A DNA stretch of 64,000 bases from Streptomyces sp. NBC_00390 (GCF_036057275.1 NZ_CP107945.1:6696001-6760000), one strand, 5' to 3'; numbered from the stretch's first letter, positions 15,888 to 24,574 are shown. Numbers and translations: made by a program. Notes: a model not told the origin generated them from the letters alone.

Positions 15888-17317
15888 GACGCCTCCAGAC
15901 TCCGCAGTGCCGTCCGGGCCGTGCGTGAGCCGACGGGCGAGAAACCGGGGTTGATCTCCAGCGCGGCGGCGAGCGAGGTGCGGGCGGCAGCCGGCCGGCC
16001 CGCGGCGCGCTCGATCATGCCGCGGTGGTAGAGGAACACGGCGTTACGGCAGCCCCTCGGCGCCGACGCGGAGAGGTACTTCATGGCGTGTGCGGAGCGG
16101 CCGTTGACGTGCAGCGCCCAGGCAAGGGCGTCCGCCGTGTGCACGGTCCGGCGCTTGGCCCACTCGGTGCGGGCGGCGGCCAGCGCCTGCGCCTTGTCGC
16201 CGTGGTCGGCCAGGGCGAGTGCGGTGTCCAGGTCGGTGTCCACGCCGTTGGCGCGAGCCAACTCCGTCCAGTCGCCGATGAGTTCGTACTGGCGGCGGGC
16301 ATCGGACGTGCGCCCCGCGGCCTCGTACAGCTCGCCCAGCGCGACCAGGTGACCCGGCAGCGGCAGCCGGTCGACCACCGCCTCGAGCCCGGACACGGCG
16401 GACTCGGTGTCACCGCGTGCGGCGTGCGCACGGGCGCGGCCCTCGAGCGCCGGCAGATACTCCGGGTCCGCTTCGAGTGCCGTCGTGAAGTTCTTCAGCG
16501 CCGGGGCGTACGCCCCCTGGCTCCACTCCAGCTGCCCGGTCGCCGTCGCCACATACGCCACGTCTCCGGGCGAAGATGCCGAGTTCATGGCGGTGTTCAG
16601 CACTCGGCGGGCGCCCGTGACATCGCCGCGCAGCTCCAGTACATACGCATAGCGCGTGAACACGGGGATGCCGGGCCGGCGGCCATCGGCTTCCTTCGCA
16701 GCGGCCAACGCCTCGGAATAGCGGCCCAGTTCGACGAGCGCGTCGATCCGGGAGGCGAGCGCGCGCTCGCCGAAAGGATTGACCTTCAGCGCCGCCTCCC
16801 CGTCCCGCAGGGCCTGAGAGAAGTCGTGCCGGGCCGCCGCGAGTGCGGCACGGCCCGCGAGCGCCGCATCGTTGTCCCGCGGCCGGAGCTCCAGTGAACG
16901 GGCCAGTGCCTTGTCTGCCTGGGGATACCGGGTCGGGTCGCCGCTGGTCCTGGCCTGTTCGACATAGGCGGCGCCGAGTGTCGCCCACGCCCGGTCATCC
17001 TTGGGCCGGGCCCGCAGATGTGTCTGGAGGCCGGTGATCCCGCGGGCGAGGTCACCGGTGTCGATCCGGTCGAACGGTGCGTCCGCCGCAGGTGCGGCGG
17101 TGCGGGCCGCCGAGGGCTGCTGGTCCGCACCGCCCGACACGACGGCGCCCACGGTGAGAGCGAGGGCGAGTGTCCCGGCGGGGAACAACAGGCCCCGGAT
17201 CCTCCCCGCCCCGCGCCGGCCCCGGATCCTCCCCGCCCCGCGCCGGGGCCGTGGCTCCCGGTCCTCGGGGCCGTGGCCGGCCGCCGCGACCGTGTCCGGC
17301 GTCCTTGGCAGGGACAT
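15884..17317 (-). CDS. Tetratricopeptide-repeat protein with one membrane helix
   Basis: A 477-residue protein. The basic N-terminus contains a 9-residue unit RRGAGRIRG repeated exactly at residues 25-33 and 34-42. A single hydrophobic segment follows (LLFPAGTLALALTVGAVVSG, 43-62) and then TPR repeats to the end (for example DDRAWATLGAAYVEQA, NPFGERALASRIDALVELGR, YLPALEGRARAHAARGDTES). The TPR domain should lie outside the membrane. ATG 17317 has GAGGAAGGG upstream. It is the middle gene of the DUF4331-TPR-NicO operon, so it may scaffold the exported DUF4331 protein or the transporter. This is inference from context. Confidence 0.87.
   Translation of the reverse strand: MSLPRTPDTVAAAGHGPEDREPRPRRGAGRIRGRRGAGRIRGLLFPAGTLALALTVGAVVSGGADQQPSAARTAAPAADAPFDRIDTGDLARGITGLQTHLRARPKDDRAWATLGAAYVEQARTSGDPTRYPQADKALARSLELRPRDNDAALAGRAALAAARHDFSQALRDGEAALKVNPFGERALASRIDALVELGRYSEALAAAKEADGRRPGIPVFTRYAYVLELRGDVTGARRVLNTAMNSASSPGDVAYVATATGQLEWSQGAYAPALKNFTTALEADPEYLPALEGRARAHAARGDTESAVSGLEAVVDRLPLPGHLVALGELYEAAGRTSDARRQYELIGDWTELARANGVDTDLDTALALADHGDKAQALAAARTEWAKRRTVHTADALAWALHVNGRSAHAMKYLSASAPRGCRNAVFLYHRGMIERAAGRPAAARTSLAAALEINPGFSPVGSRTARTALRSLEAS
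17191..17244. repeat. 27-bp perfect in-frame tandem duplication
   Basis: Two identical 27-bp copies (17191-17217 and 17218-17244) in the TPR gene duplicate nine codons of the basic segment just before the membrane helix. Perfect identity suggests a recent slippage event. Confidence 0.85.
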
Positions 17318-17344
17318 CGGTCCGCCCTTCCTCTCGTAGGTGCG

Positions 17345-17404
17345 ACTGCGAGCTGTGAACTGCTGGCTGCGAACTGCGAGTTGTGCACTGCGAGGTGTGG
17401 ACTG
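17345..17404. repeat. 14-bp tandem repeat in the DUF4331-TPR intergenic spacer
   Basis: Four units of period 14 start at 17345, 17359, 17373 and 17387 with core ACTGCGAGnTGTGn. The second unit is the most diverged. The array fills most of the 97-bp spacer between the DUF4331 stop and the TPR start. Confidence 0.75.
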
Positions 17405-17414
17405 TGCCGGGCAC

Positions 17415-18947
17415 CTAGCTGTACGAAGTGCGGCGCCGCATCCGCCACCAGAGCAGTCCCAGACCGACGAGCAGCACACCCACGCCCGTGGCGACCGCCG
17501 ATACGACCAGCGTCGTGGTGGTCGCGTCACCGCCGGCGGCGGACGACGCCCCACCGGTCAGCAGGCCGTCCTGCGACACCTTGGTCCCCGCGCCCTTGGC
17601 GACCGGGCCTCGGGAGCCGGCCTCGGGCAGTGCGAGGTACGGGAAGGAGCTGCCGAACTTCTGGTCGTTCTGGTCGACCGCGTCGCCCAGGTCGTTCTTC
17701 TGGCCGAGCAGTTCGCCCTCCACGACCTGGAGCGCGATGTCCAGTACGTCGTCGGACAGCCTGCGCCCGTTCGGGAACCCGGCGTTGTCGCCGTCCAGCA
17801 CACCCAGCCTCTTCGGCTCGGCGCTCGGCGGGACGGAGGTGTTGAGCCGCAGCGCCTCGGCGGGGCGGACGTGCGGCGGCTTGTTGAGCTTGTCGACACC
17901 GGTCAGGAACACGGAGACCAGGTCGTTGCGCGGCTCGGCCGGGGCCTTGATCTTGTAGATGCCCTCGATCAGCTTCGGCAGTTCCGGCTGGGTGACGAAC
18001 GGAAGGAAGTCGCCGTCGTTCCACGGATGGGACGCATTGAACCTGTCCTTGTCCTTCACGGGGATGACCACCTCGTTGACCAGTGGCATTCCGAGCCTGG
18101 ACACCTGCGTCCAGTGGCCGCCGGCGCTCCTGCGCTGGGTGGTGGACCAGATTCCGACGATGGGCTGCTTCTGCGACTGCCGGATGTACGCGGTCGGCAC
18201 CTGCAGGGCAATGGAGTTGACGCTGTAGCCCTTGAGTGTGTCGTTGCCGACCTCGGAGAGGTCGCCGCCGTAGAGCAGGTCGAAGACGCGCAGGTCGAGG
18301 AAGAAGGGGTCGTCCGCCTGACCGGCGAACGCCGTGGTACCGCCGGGAAGTCGGCGCACGGCCTGGTCGCGCAGGGTCTGGTAGTCCGGCATGGATGCCT
18401 TGCCCACGTTCGAGGGCGCCACCGGCAGATCGTCGGCGATCTTCGTGGTGCTCGTCACGCGCTGGTTCCTGAGCCGCAGCACATCGATGTCGTACGTCTG
18501 GGTGATGTTGAGGTCCGGGTCGTCGAGCGTGGTGACGGGACCGGTGTTGAAGAGGAACGTCCTGCCGTTCTTGACGTGGTCCTTGAAGGTCCACCGGTAT
18601 ATGAGATCGCCCTGGGCGTCGCCGTCGCTGTCGATATGGATGTCGTACTGGGCGTCGTCGGCGAACGAGTAGAAGTTCGGTCCGCCGGCCGGTTCCTCGA
18701 ACGGCAGCCAGTTGGCCACGATCGTGGTGGTGTCGGGCTTGTCGGGGCTGACGAACGCGTACACGTCGGTGTTGTCGTACTGCGGCTGGCCGGAGATCAG
18801 CGGGGCCTCGCGGTGGCTGGAGGCCTGGGCCGCTCGAGGCTCCAGACCGGTCACGCCGGAAGCCGCGAGCGCCCCGGTGGCCAGCGCCGCGCAGGCGAGT
18901 GCCGCGAGCCTGAGGGGCCCCCGCCCGCTGCTGCTGAGTGCGGTCAT
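17415..18947 (-). CDS. DUF4331 domain-containing exported protein, C-terminally anchored
   Basis: A 510-residue DUF4331 protein. A signal peptide (about 1-40, ending AQASSHREAP) precedes the DUF4331 domain with its typical start SSHREAPLISGQPQYDNTDVYAF. Further motifs are ANWLPFEEPAGGPNFYSF and DIHIDSDGD, the latter with calcium-binding-like acidic residues. NGRRLSDDVLDIALQVVEGEL comes later and is highly conserved in the family. One C-terminal helix (TTLVVSAVATGVGVLLVGLG) with basic RMRRR after it makes a type I membrane anchor. Its function is unknown. It leads the operon with a TPR protein and a NicO-type transporter, so a role at the cell surface linked to metal handling is possible but unproved. 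Confidence 0.88.
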   Translation of the reverse strand: MTALSSSGRGPLRLAALACAALATGALAASGVTGLEPRAAQASSHREAPLISGQPQYDNTDVYAFVSPDKPDTTTIVANWLPFEEPAGGPNFYSFADDAQYDIHIDSDGDAQGDLIYRWTFKDHVKNGRTFLFNTGPVTTLDDPDLNITQTYDIDVLRLRNQRVTSTTKIADDLPVAPSNVGKASMPDYQTLRDQAVRRLPGGTTAFAGQADDPFFLDLRVFDLLYGGDLSEVGNDTLKGYSVNSIALQVPTAYIRQSQKQPIVGIWSTTQRRSAGGHWTQVSRLGMPLVNEVVIPVKDKDRFNASHPWNDGDFLPFVTQPELPKLIEGIYKIKAPAEPRNDLVSVFLTGVDKLNKPPHVRPAEALRLNTSVPPSAEPKRLGVLDGDNAGFPNGRRLSDDVLDIALQVVEGELLGQKNDLGDAVDQNDQKFGSSFPYLALPEAGSRGPVAKGAGTKVSQDGLLTGGASSAAGGDATTTTLVVSAVATGVGVLLVGLGLLWWRMRRRTSYS

Positions 18948-19224
18948 CGAATCCGTCCTTCACGCGAGTGGCTGGTCGTGCTCCTTGCCAGCCATTCGGT
19001 GCCGCGGGCCCAGCGGATTGGTCGGGATCCGAGAGGGTCTTCGAAGACCGAGAACGTTCACTGACATGCGCGGCCAACTCGGCCTGGAATCAGGCGGATT
19101 CGGAGCGTGGCCGTCAACCCCCGTACGGGTGTGCTGAATCATGCGGGCGGGATACACGAGTGTCCCGAAGGGGCGATAGGGTTAATCTGCCCGGGCCGGG
19201 TGTCTCGTACGGGTGGGGAGTGAC

Positions 19225-19488
19225 ATGGACCAGATAGCAATGCGCAGCAGGCCGCGAGTGCCTGCGATCACATGTGGGAGTACGGCGACAAGTTCGCGGC
19301 TCGACCGACATCTCTCGGTGCTCGGCGGCCCTGCCGTCCCGCACGGCGAGGCGGCCGAAGCGACCTCTCTCATGCGTGAACTGACCTCGCGTGATGTGAC
19401 GCACACCCGCCGGAGCAAGAGCGCGCGTGTCTCGCTCTTCGCCCCGCTGCGGCGACTGCGCCGCTCACTGTTCGGCAGCCGCGGCTGA
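19225..19488 (+). CDS. Small basic hypothetical protein
   Basis: An 87-residue frame from ATG 19225 with GGGGAG 6 bases upstream and good third-position GC. The product has a central segment LSVLGGPAVPHGEAAEATSLMRELTSRD and a strongly basic end SLFAPLRRLRRSLFGSRG that would make an amphipathic cationic helix. I know of no function. The basic tail could bind nucleic acid or the inner membrane surface. It stands alone between the divergent DUF4331 operon and the convergent CoA-transferase gene. Confidence 0.6.
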   Translation: MDQIAMRSRPRVPAITCGSTATSSRLDRHLSVLGGPAVPHGEAAEATSLMRELTSRDVTHTRRSKSARVSLFAPLRRLRRSLFGSRG

Positions 19489-19525
19489 CCCGGGCCCGGC
19501 CGCTCCACCACACAAGCGAACGCGC

Positions 19526-20722
19526 TCAGGCGACCACACCGTCCCGGCGCAGCGCCGCTGCATCCTCGTCCTTCATCCCCACGGACCGCAGCAGTGCGTC
19601 GGTGTGCTCGCCGAGCGCAGGTACCGCGCCCATCCGCGCCGGGGCCCCGCCCGGCAGCGTGATCGGGGGCAGCAGGGCCCGCAGTGGCCCCGCCGGAGTG
19701 TCCACCTCCCGCCACCGCTCCCTGGCGGCGAGCTGCGGATGCCCGGCCACATCCTTGACGCTGTTCAGCCGGGAGCAGGCGATCCCCGCCGCTTCGAGGC
19801 GGCCGATCGCCTCGTCGGTCCGCAGACCCGCCAGCGCCCTGGCAACCGCCGCATCCGTCTGCGCACGGTTGGCCGTACGGGCGGTGTTGGTGGCAAAGGC
19901 CGGATCAATACCCAATTCGGGACGTTCCAGCACCTGTTCGGCGAGACGCCGCCACTCCCGGTCGTTCTGGACCGACAGCAGGACCTGCTCGCCGTCGGCC
20001 GTGATGTAGGCGTCGTACGGTGAGATGACGGCGTGCGCGACCCCTGTACGCGCCGGGGCCTCACCTCCATGCATCCCGTAGTGCAGCGGGTGGCCCATCC
20101 ACTCGGTGAGCGAATCCAGCATCGAGATCTCCACCGGCCCGCCCCGCCCCGTGACGCCGCGCCGCACCAGCGCCGCCAGCACTCCGGAGAAGGCGTACAT
20201 CGCCGCCGCGATGTCGGCCGCCGGGATCCCCGCCTTCACCGGCTGTTCGGCCGTCCCGGTCACCGACACCAGCCCGGCCTCGCACTGCACGAGCATGTCG
20301 TACGCCCGCTTGTGCGCGTACGGGCCCGTCGGGCCGTACCCGGAGATGTCCACGGCGATCAGCCGCGGACGAGCGGCGCACAGGGTGGCGGCGTCCAGGC
20401 CGAGCCGGGCGGCGGCGCCCTGGGCGAGGTTCTGGACGAACACATCGGCGTCCGCGATCAGCCGGTGCACGATGTCGAGGCCGCGCGGGTCCTTGAGGTC
20501 CACCGCCAGGGACTCCTTGCCGCGGTTGCACCACACGAAGTGCGAGGCGAGGCCGCGGGCCGCGGTGTCGTATCCCCGCGCGAAGTCGCCGCCGTCCGGG
20601 CGCTCGACCTTGATGACGCGAGCCCCGAGATCTGCGAGCTGGCGGGTGGCGAAGGGTGCCGAGACGGCCTGCTCGACGGCGACGACCGTGATCCCGTCCA
20701 GGGGCAGTGGCTGTTGGCTCAT
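19526..20722 (-). CDS. CaiB/BaiF (family III) CoA-transferase
   Basis: A 398-residue family III CoA-transferase. The N-terminal core has PLDGITVVAVEQAVSAPFATRQLADLGARVIKVERP, the CoA-binding loop, and FVWCNRGKESLAVDLKDP. D142 in KRAYDMLVQ is in the position of the catalytic aspartate that forms the mixed anhydride. GRGGPVEISMLDSLTEWM and SPYDAYITADGEQVLLSVQND are conserved family segments. The acyl substrate is not predictable. ATG 20722 has no Shine-Dalgarno sequence but lies 7 bases after a good -10, so the mRNA is probably leaderless. Confidence 0.9.
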   Translation of the reverse strand: MSQQPLPLDGITVVAVEQAVSAPFATRQLADLGARVIKVERPDGGDFARGYDTAARGLASHFVWCNRGKESLAVDLKDPRGLDIVHRLIADADVFVQNLAQGAAARLGLDAATLCAARPRLIAVDISGYGPTGPYAHKRAYDMLVQCEAGLVSVTGTAEQPVKAGIPAADIAAAMYAFSGVLAALVRRGVTGRGGPVEISMLDSLTEWMGHPLHYGMHGGEAPARTGVAHAVISPYDAYITADGEQVLLSVQNDREWRRLAEQVLERPELGIDPAFATNTARTANRAQTDAAVARALAGLRTDEAIGRLEAAGIACSRLNSVKDVAGHPQLAARERWREVDTPAGPLRALLPPITLPGGAPARMGAVPALGEHTDALLRSVGMKDEDAAALRRDGVVA

Positions 20723-20729
20723 GACGCTG

Positions 20730-20759
20730 TACCTATCGTGTATGGGGCACCTTTGTCAC
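20730..20759 (-). promoter_or_regulatory. Promoter of the CoA-transferase gene (leaderless)
   Basis: On the minus strand GTGACA (20759-20754) and TAGGTA (20735-20730) are separated by 18 bp, and the -10 ends 7 bases before the ATG at 20722. This predicts transcription starting at or next to the start codon. Confidence 0.55.
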
Positions 20760-21186
20760 ACCGGCGCATCACCACGCCGGTGCCCCACTACCGGCCCGCG
20801 CCGGACGTCGCAGCCGCCGGGTCACGGCCGGCGCCCCCGGCGCGGCGGGACTGCGGGCTCTGCCCGAACCGGGCGCCTCAATCGCCTGCAGGTCTCCGAA
20901 CGCGCCCGTCAGGGCACGCGCACCCGTTCGCGCGGCGCCTCGACAAGCTCCGTACCGAGAGCCCCCGGCCAGGCCGCACCCGGGGACGCGGCGGGCCTGC
21001 TGGGCCTGGACCCGCCCCCGCCTCGGTCGCCGGCGGGGCCGGAGGTCGTCCTGCGCGGCCGGTCTGCCGGGCAGCGGCACATTTCACTCCGTCCGGCGTT
21101 CGAGGACAACACCCGAAGGGCGTTCCGGGGTCCGGGGCACTGTCCCGGCCCGGCAAGCGCGGCCGACGCGGGCGCCCCGCGCCCCC
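20760..21186. other. Intergenic region with a Streptomyces-type repeated motif
   Basis: This gap holds no convincing gene in either strand. At 21089-21107 it has CCGTCCGGCGTTCGAGGAC, close to a motif (CCGTCCGGCGTTTGAGGAC) I remember as very frequent in Streptomyces intergenic DNA. A degenerate partner, CCTCAATCGCC, lies near 20877. These may be remnants of a dispersed palindromic element. Confidence 0.45.
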
Positions 21187-22404
21187 TCACAGGAGCGCGA
21201 ACTGCCCCTCCGGCCCCTCCTCCTGGTGGTCCAGCACCGACGCCGGGCGTCGCACCGCCGCAGGCGGCGGCAGCACTCCGGCCGTACGCAGCTCCGCCGC
21301 GGTGATCCGTGGTCCGTGAGTCAACTCGGCACGCCGCGGCAGCAGTTCGTCCAGCAGCGCCAGCACCGTGATCAGCTCCAGGAGCTGCGAGGTCCACTCC
21401 TGCGGCCAGGCGGCCGGCCGCACCGCCTCCAGCGTGCCCGCCTCCGCCGTGGCCGTACGGCGCTCGAACCACAGCTCCAGCACGCGTACGCCCCCGGCCT
21501 CGAAGTCCCAGGCCTGTGCCGGGACGGGCGAGATACGGCCGCCGTCGCCGATGCGCAGCTCCTCCTCGTCCGGGTCGTACGCGATCGAGTCCGGCCGGGC
21601 AGGCAACGCCGCGCGGACATAGGGCCGACGGCCACCGGGCAGCCTCGGGCGCTCGCCACCGTGCGCGCCGCGCAGCTGGATGCGGGCCATGCGCCGCCCC
21701 AGTTCCACTCCCGACGCCCACACGCCTGCGTCAGCGGTCAGCGGGACCGCGCATCCCCCCGGTGTGGACTCGGCGGCCGCCATGACCCAGCAGAGCAGAT
21801 CGTCGGCGCTCACCCGGTGTCCGTACCGGCCCGCGAGCGCTTCGAGCAGCCCCGGCGCGACGTTCGGTTCGTGCCCCCCGGGCCGCCGGTACAGCGGACG
21901 GATCCGCCCTGGACGGCCCGCGGGCGAACGCCCGTCCGGCAGCAGGGCCGACACCAGCACCGCGGGCCCCGCGGACTGCGGCACATGCCCCTGCTCGACC
22001 ACGAAGAGCTGCCGATCGTCCAGCACCCGCCACAATTCGGGCCGGGCGACATCGATCAGCCGGTGGTCCGGTATCAGCCACTGCTCGTCGAACCCGCCGT
22101 GCAGTACGCGTACCGGGTCCGGGCAACGGCCGTCCTCGCGGGCGATCCGGCCGGTCCGGGTGTCCTGTCCCGGCAGCTGGGCCACCGCGCTGTGCGGCGT
22201 ACGGGCACGGGTGGACCCGAACAGCGCCGCGCGCCGGGCCTCGTCGGCGCCGGTCAGTGTGTCCCAGCGGGCTCTGAGGGACGGGGCATCGGGTGCCATC
22301 ACCCACGGCCTGCCCAGCCGCAGCGGTGCCACGGACCAGGGCATGAGGTCGTCGAGCAGCGGCACCTCGTCGGTGGCGGTCGCGGTCTCGGTCACTGTCC
22401 GCAT
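21187..22404 (-). CDS. Type ISP restriction/modification specificity-like protein (orphan)
   Basis: A 405-residue protein resembling the C-terminal target-recognition domain of type ISP restriction-modification enzymes. Features are an opening PWSVAPLRLGRPWVMAPD with SLRARWDTL, the LFGSTRARTPHSAVAQLPGQ loop, WLIPDHRLIDVARPELWRV, DDLLCWVMAAAE and IAYDPDEEELRIGDGGRI near the end of the fold. It has no methyltransferase (NPPY), helicase or nuclease motifs, and none are encoded nearby, so it is not a complete enzyme. Whether it binds DNA alone is unknown. ATG 22404 begins MRTVTETATATDEVPLLDDL. The call relies on recalled family similarity. Confidence 0.65.
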   Translation of the reverse strand: MRTVTETATATDEVPLLDDLMPWSVAPLRLGRPWVMAPDAPSLRARWDTLTGADEARRAALFGSTRARTPHSAVAQLPGQDTRTGRIAREDGRCPDPVRVLHGGFDEQWLIPDHRLIDVARPELWRVLDDRQLFVVEQGHVPQSAGPAVLVSALLPDGRSPAGRPGRIRPLYRRPGGHEPNVAPGLLEALAGRYGHRVSADDLLCWVMAAAESTPGGCAVPLTADAGVWASGVELGRRMARIQLRGAHGGERPRLPGGRRPYVRAALPARPDSIAYDPDEEELRIGDGGRISPVPAQAWDFEAGGVRVLELWFERRTATAEAGTLEAVRPAAWPQEWTSQLLELITVLALLDELLPRRAELTHGPRITAAELRTAGVLPPPAAVRRPASVLDHQEEGPEGQFALL

Positions 22405-22428
22405 GGTAGTGAGAGAGGGTGACGGGAG

Positions 22429-23181
22429 TCAGTCCGCGGCATCCACGGTGACCGAGAAGGAGAAGCGGTCGCCGCGGTAGCGGATCCGGGCCACGTCCAC
22501 CACCCGGCCCGATTCGTCGTACGTCACCCCGGTGTAATGCAGGATCGGGCTCAGCAGCGGCACCCGCAGCAGCTCCGCCGTGGGCGGGTCCGCGAGCCGC
22601 GCCTCCACCGTGTCGGTGATCCTGCTGATCCGGACGCCCAGCACGTCCCGCAGCACCTTGGTCATCGGCCAGCGCTCCAGGTCCGCGAGGTCCACACGGG
22701 CCGCGACATCCGCGCACAACGCGTTCTCGGCCCAGTTCGTGGGCTCGCCGCTGTCGCCGTCGCAGCGCAGCCGCCGGTACATGACGACCTCGTCGGCGCC
22801 GGGGAAGTACTCGGCGAGCTCACCGGGGACCGGGGCCGGACCGTGGCCGAGGATCGTCGTGCGCTCCCCGGACTGCTGGGCCACGATCGCGTCGATCGAG
22901 CCCAGCAGCCGCCGGGGGGCACTGCGCCGCGCCCCCGGCTCGATGAACGTGCCGCGCCTGCGGTGCCGGCTGATCAGGCCCTCCTCCTCCAGCTCCTTGA
23001 GGGCCTGGCGCATGGTCAGCACGCTGACGCCGTAGTGCTGGGCGAGCTGCTCCTCGGTGGGCAGCCGCAGCGAGGCCTCGGGCGTGCGGCCGAGTATCGA
23101 GGCGCGCAGCGACTGCGAGACCTGGTACCACAGCGGGAGCTTGCGGTTCAGGACCAGCGAGTCGGGGGCGAAGGAGGTCAC
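22429..23181 (-). CDS. GntR/HutC-family regulator next to hmgA
   Basis: A 250-residue HutC-type GntR regulator. The winged helix is at about residues 15-85 (LPTEEQLAQHYGVSVLTMRQALKELEEEGLISRHRRRGTFIE). The UTRA effector domain runs from about 100 to the end, with EVVMYRRLRCDGDSGEP and ILHYTGVTYDESGRVVDVARIRYRGDRFSFSV typical of the fold. Start GTG 23181 has GGAG 7 bases upstream. It lies 22 bp downstream of hmgA on the same strand, so the two are probably co-transcribed and the regulator may sense a tyrosine-pathway intermediate. The palindrome at the hmgA promoter is a candidate operator. Confidence 0.88.
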   Translation of the reverse strand: MTSFAPDSLVLNRKLPLWYQVSQSLRASILGRTPEASLRLPTEEQLAQHYGVSVLTMRQALKELEEEGLISRHRRRGTFIEPGARRSAPRRLLGSIDAIVAQQSGERTTILGHGPAPVPGELAEYFPGADEVVMYRRLRCDGDSGEPTNWAENALCADVAARVDLADLERWPMTKVLRDVLGVRISRITDTVEARLADPPTAELLRVPLLSPILHYTGVTYDESGRVVDVARIRYRGDRFSFSVTVDAAD

Positions 23182-23203
23182 GGCATCTCCGTACTTCGAC
23201 GAA

Positions 23204-24541
23204 CTACGGCCTGAAGTGGCGCTCAAGACCCTGCCACACGGTGTCATAGCCCTTCTGCAGGTGGTCGGCGCTCGCGGCCTGCCCGGTCGCCGTCACCGGC
23301 CAGCGGGTCTCGAACATGAAGGCAAGACCGTCGTCGATCTTCTGCGGCTTCAGCTCGGCGGCGCTCGCCCTGTCGAAGGTTTCCCGGTCGGGACCGTGCG
23401 CCGACATCATGTTGTGCAGCGAGCCGCCGCCCGGCACAAAGCCCCCTTCACCGGCAGTCTTGGCGTCGTACGCGCCCTCGATCAGGCCCATGTACTCGCT
23501 CATCACATTGCGGTGGAAGTACGGCGGGCGGAAGGTGTCCTCGCCGACCAGCCAGCGCGGCGCGAAGACCACGAAGTCGACACCGGCAAGACCCGGGGTG
23601 TCGGACGGCGAGGTCAGCACGGTGAAGATCGACGGGTCGGGGTGGTCGTAGCTGATGCTGCCGATGACATTGAAACGGTGCAGGTCGTAGACGTAGGGCA
23701 CATGGTTGCCGTGCCAGGCGACCACATCGAGCGGGGAGTGGTCGTAGGTGGCGGCCCACAGATTCCCGCAGAACTTGTTCACCACCTCCACCGGGCGCTC
23801 GAGGTCCTCGTAGGCGGCGACCGGAGCCAGGAAGTCCCGGGCGTTCGCCAGGCCGTTGGCTCCGATCGGGCCGAGGTCGGGGAGCTCGAAGGGCTGTCCG
23901 TAGTTCTCGCAGACATAGCCGCGGGCACTCTCGTCCAGCAGCTCCACACGGAAACGGACACCGCGGGGGATCAGCGCGACCTCGCCGGGCCGGGCCGGCA
24001 GCAGACCCAGCTCGGTCACCAGCAGCAGCCCGCCGCGCTCGGGGACGATCAGAAGCTCGCCGTCCGCGTCGCTGAACACCCGGTCGGTCATCGAGGCGTT
24101 GGCGTGGTAGAGGTGCACGGCCATGCCGGTGCGCTGGGTGGTGTCGCCGTTGCCGCCGAGCGTCCACAGGCCGGACAGCCAGTCGGTGCCGGGCTCGGGC
24201 TCCGGCAGCGGGTTCCAGCGCAGCCGGTTGGGGTCCGGGACGCTCTCGGTGAAGGGGGCGCTTCGCAGGCTGCCGTTGTCGATGCGGACGAACGCCGGGT
24301 GCGCGGCCGACGGGCGGATGCGGTAGAGCCAGGAGCGGCGGTTATGGGCGCGGGGCTCGGTGAAGGCGCTGCCGCTGAGCTGCTCGGCGTACAGACCGAG
24401 GGGGGCGCGCTGCGGGGAGTTGCGGCCGTGCGGCAGGCCGCCCGGTACCGCCTCCGAGCTGTGCTCGTTGCCGAAGCCGAGGGAGAACGACTTGTCCGTC
24501 AGTCCCTCGACTGTCTTCCGCGCCTGCTCGATGCCGCTCAT
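23204..24541 (-). CDS. hmgA: Homogentisate 1,2-dioxygenase
   Basis: A 445-residue ring-cleaving dioxygenase of tyrosine and phenylalanine catabolism, converting homogentisate to maleylacetoacetate. Signatures include SLGFGNEHSSEAVPGGLPHG at the start, FTEPRAHNRRSWLYRIRPS, and the iron ligands in PPYFHRNVMSEYMGLIEG (His and Glu) and GGGSLHNMMSAHGPD (His). Length equals the family norm (about 440). ATG 24541 begins MSGIEQARKTVEGL. The downstream GntR gene is in the same transcription unit. No maleylacetoacetate isomerase or fumarylacetoacetase is in the window, so the later steps are encoded elsewhere. Confidence 0.96.
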   Translation of the reverse strand: MSGIEQARKTVEGLTDKSFSLGFGNEHSSEAVPGGLPHGRNSPQRAPLGLYAEQLSGSAFTEPRAHNRRSWLYRIRPSAAHPAFVRIDNGSLRSAPFTESVPDPNRLRWNPLPEPEPGTDWLSGLWTLGGNGDTTQRTGMAVHLYHANASMTDRVFSDADGELLIVPERGGLLLVTELGLLPARPGEVALIPRGVRFRVELLDESARGYVCENYGQPFELPDLGPIGANGLANARDFLAPVAAYEDLERPVEVVNKFCGNLWAATYDHSPLDVVAWHGNHVPYVYDLHRFNVIGSISYDHPDPSIFTVLTSPSDTPGLAGVDFVVFAPRWLVGEDTFRPPYFHRNVMSEYMGLIEGAYDAKTAGEGGFVPGGGSLHNMMSAHGPDRETFDRASAAELKPQKIDDGLAFMFETRWPVTATGQAASADHLQKGYDTVWQGLERHFRP

Positions 24542-24574
24542 CGCCCGCTCCCGCTCCCGGTTCCGAACCGAAGG

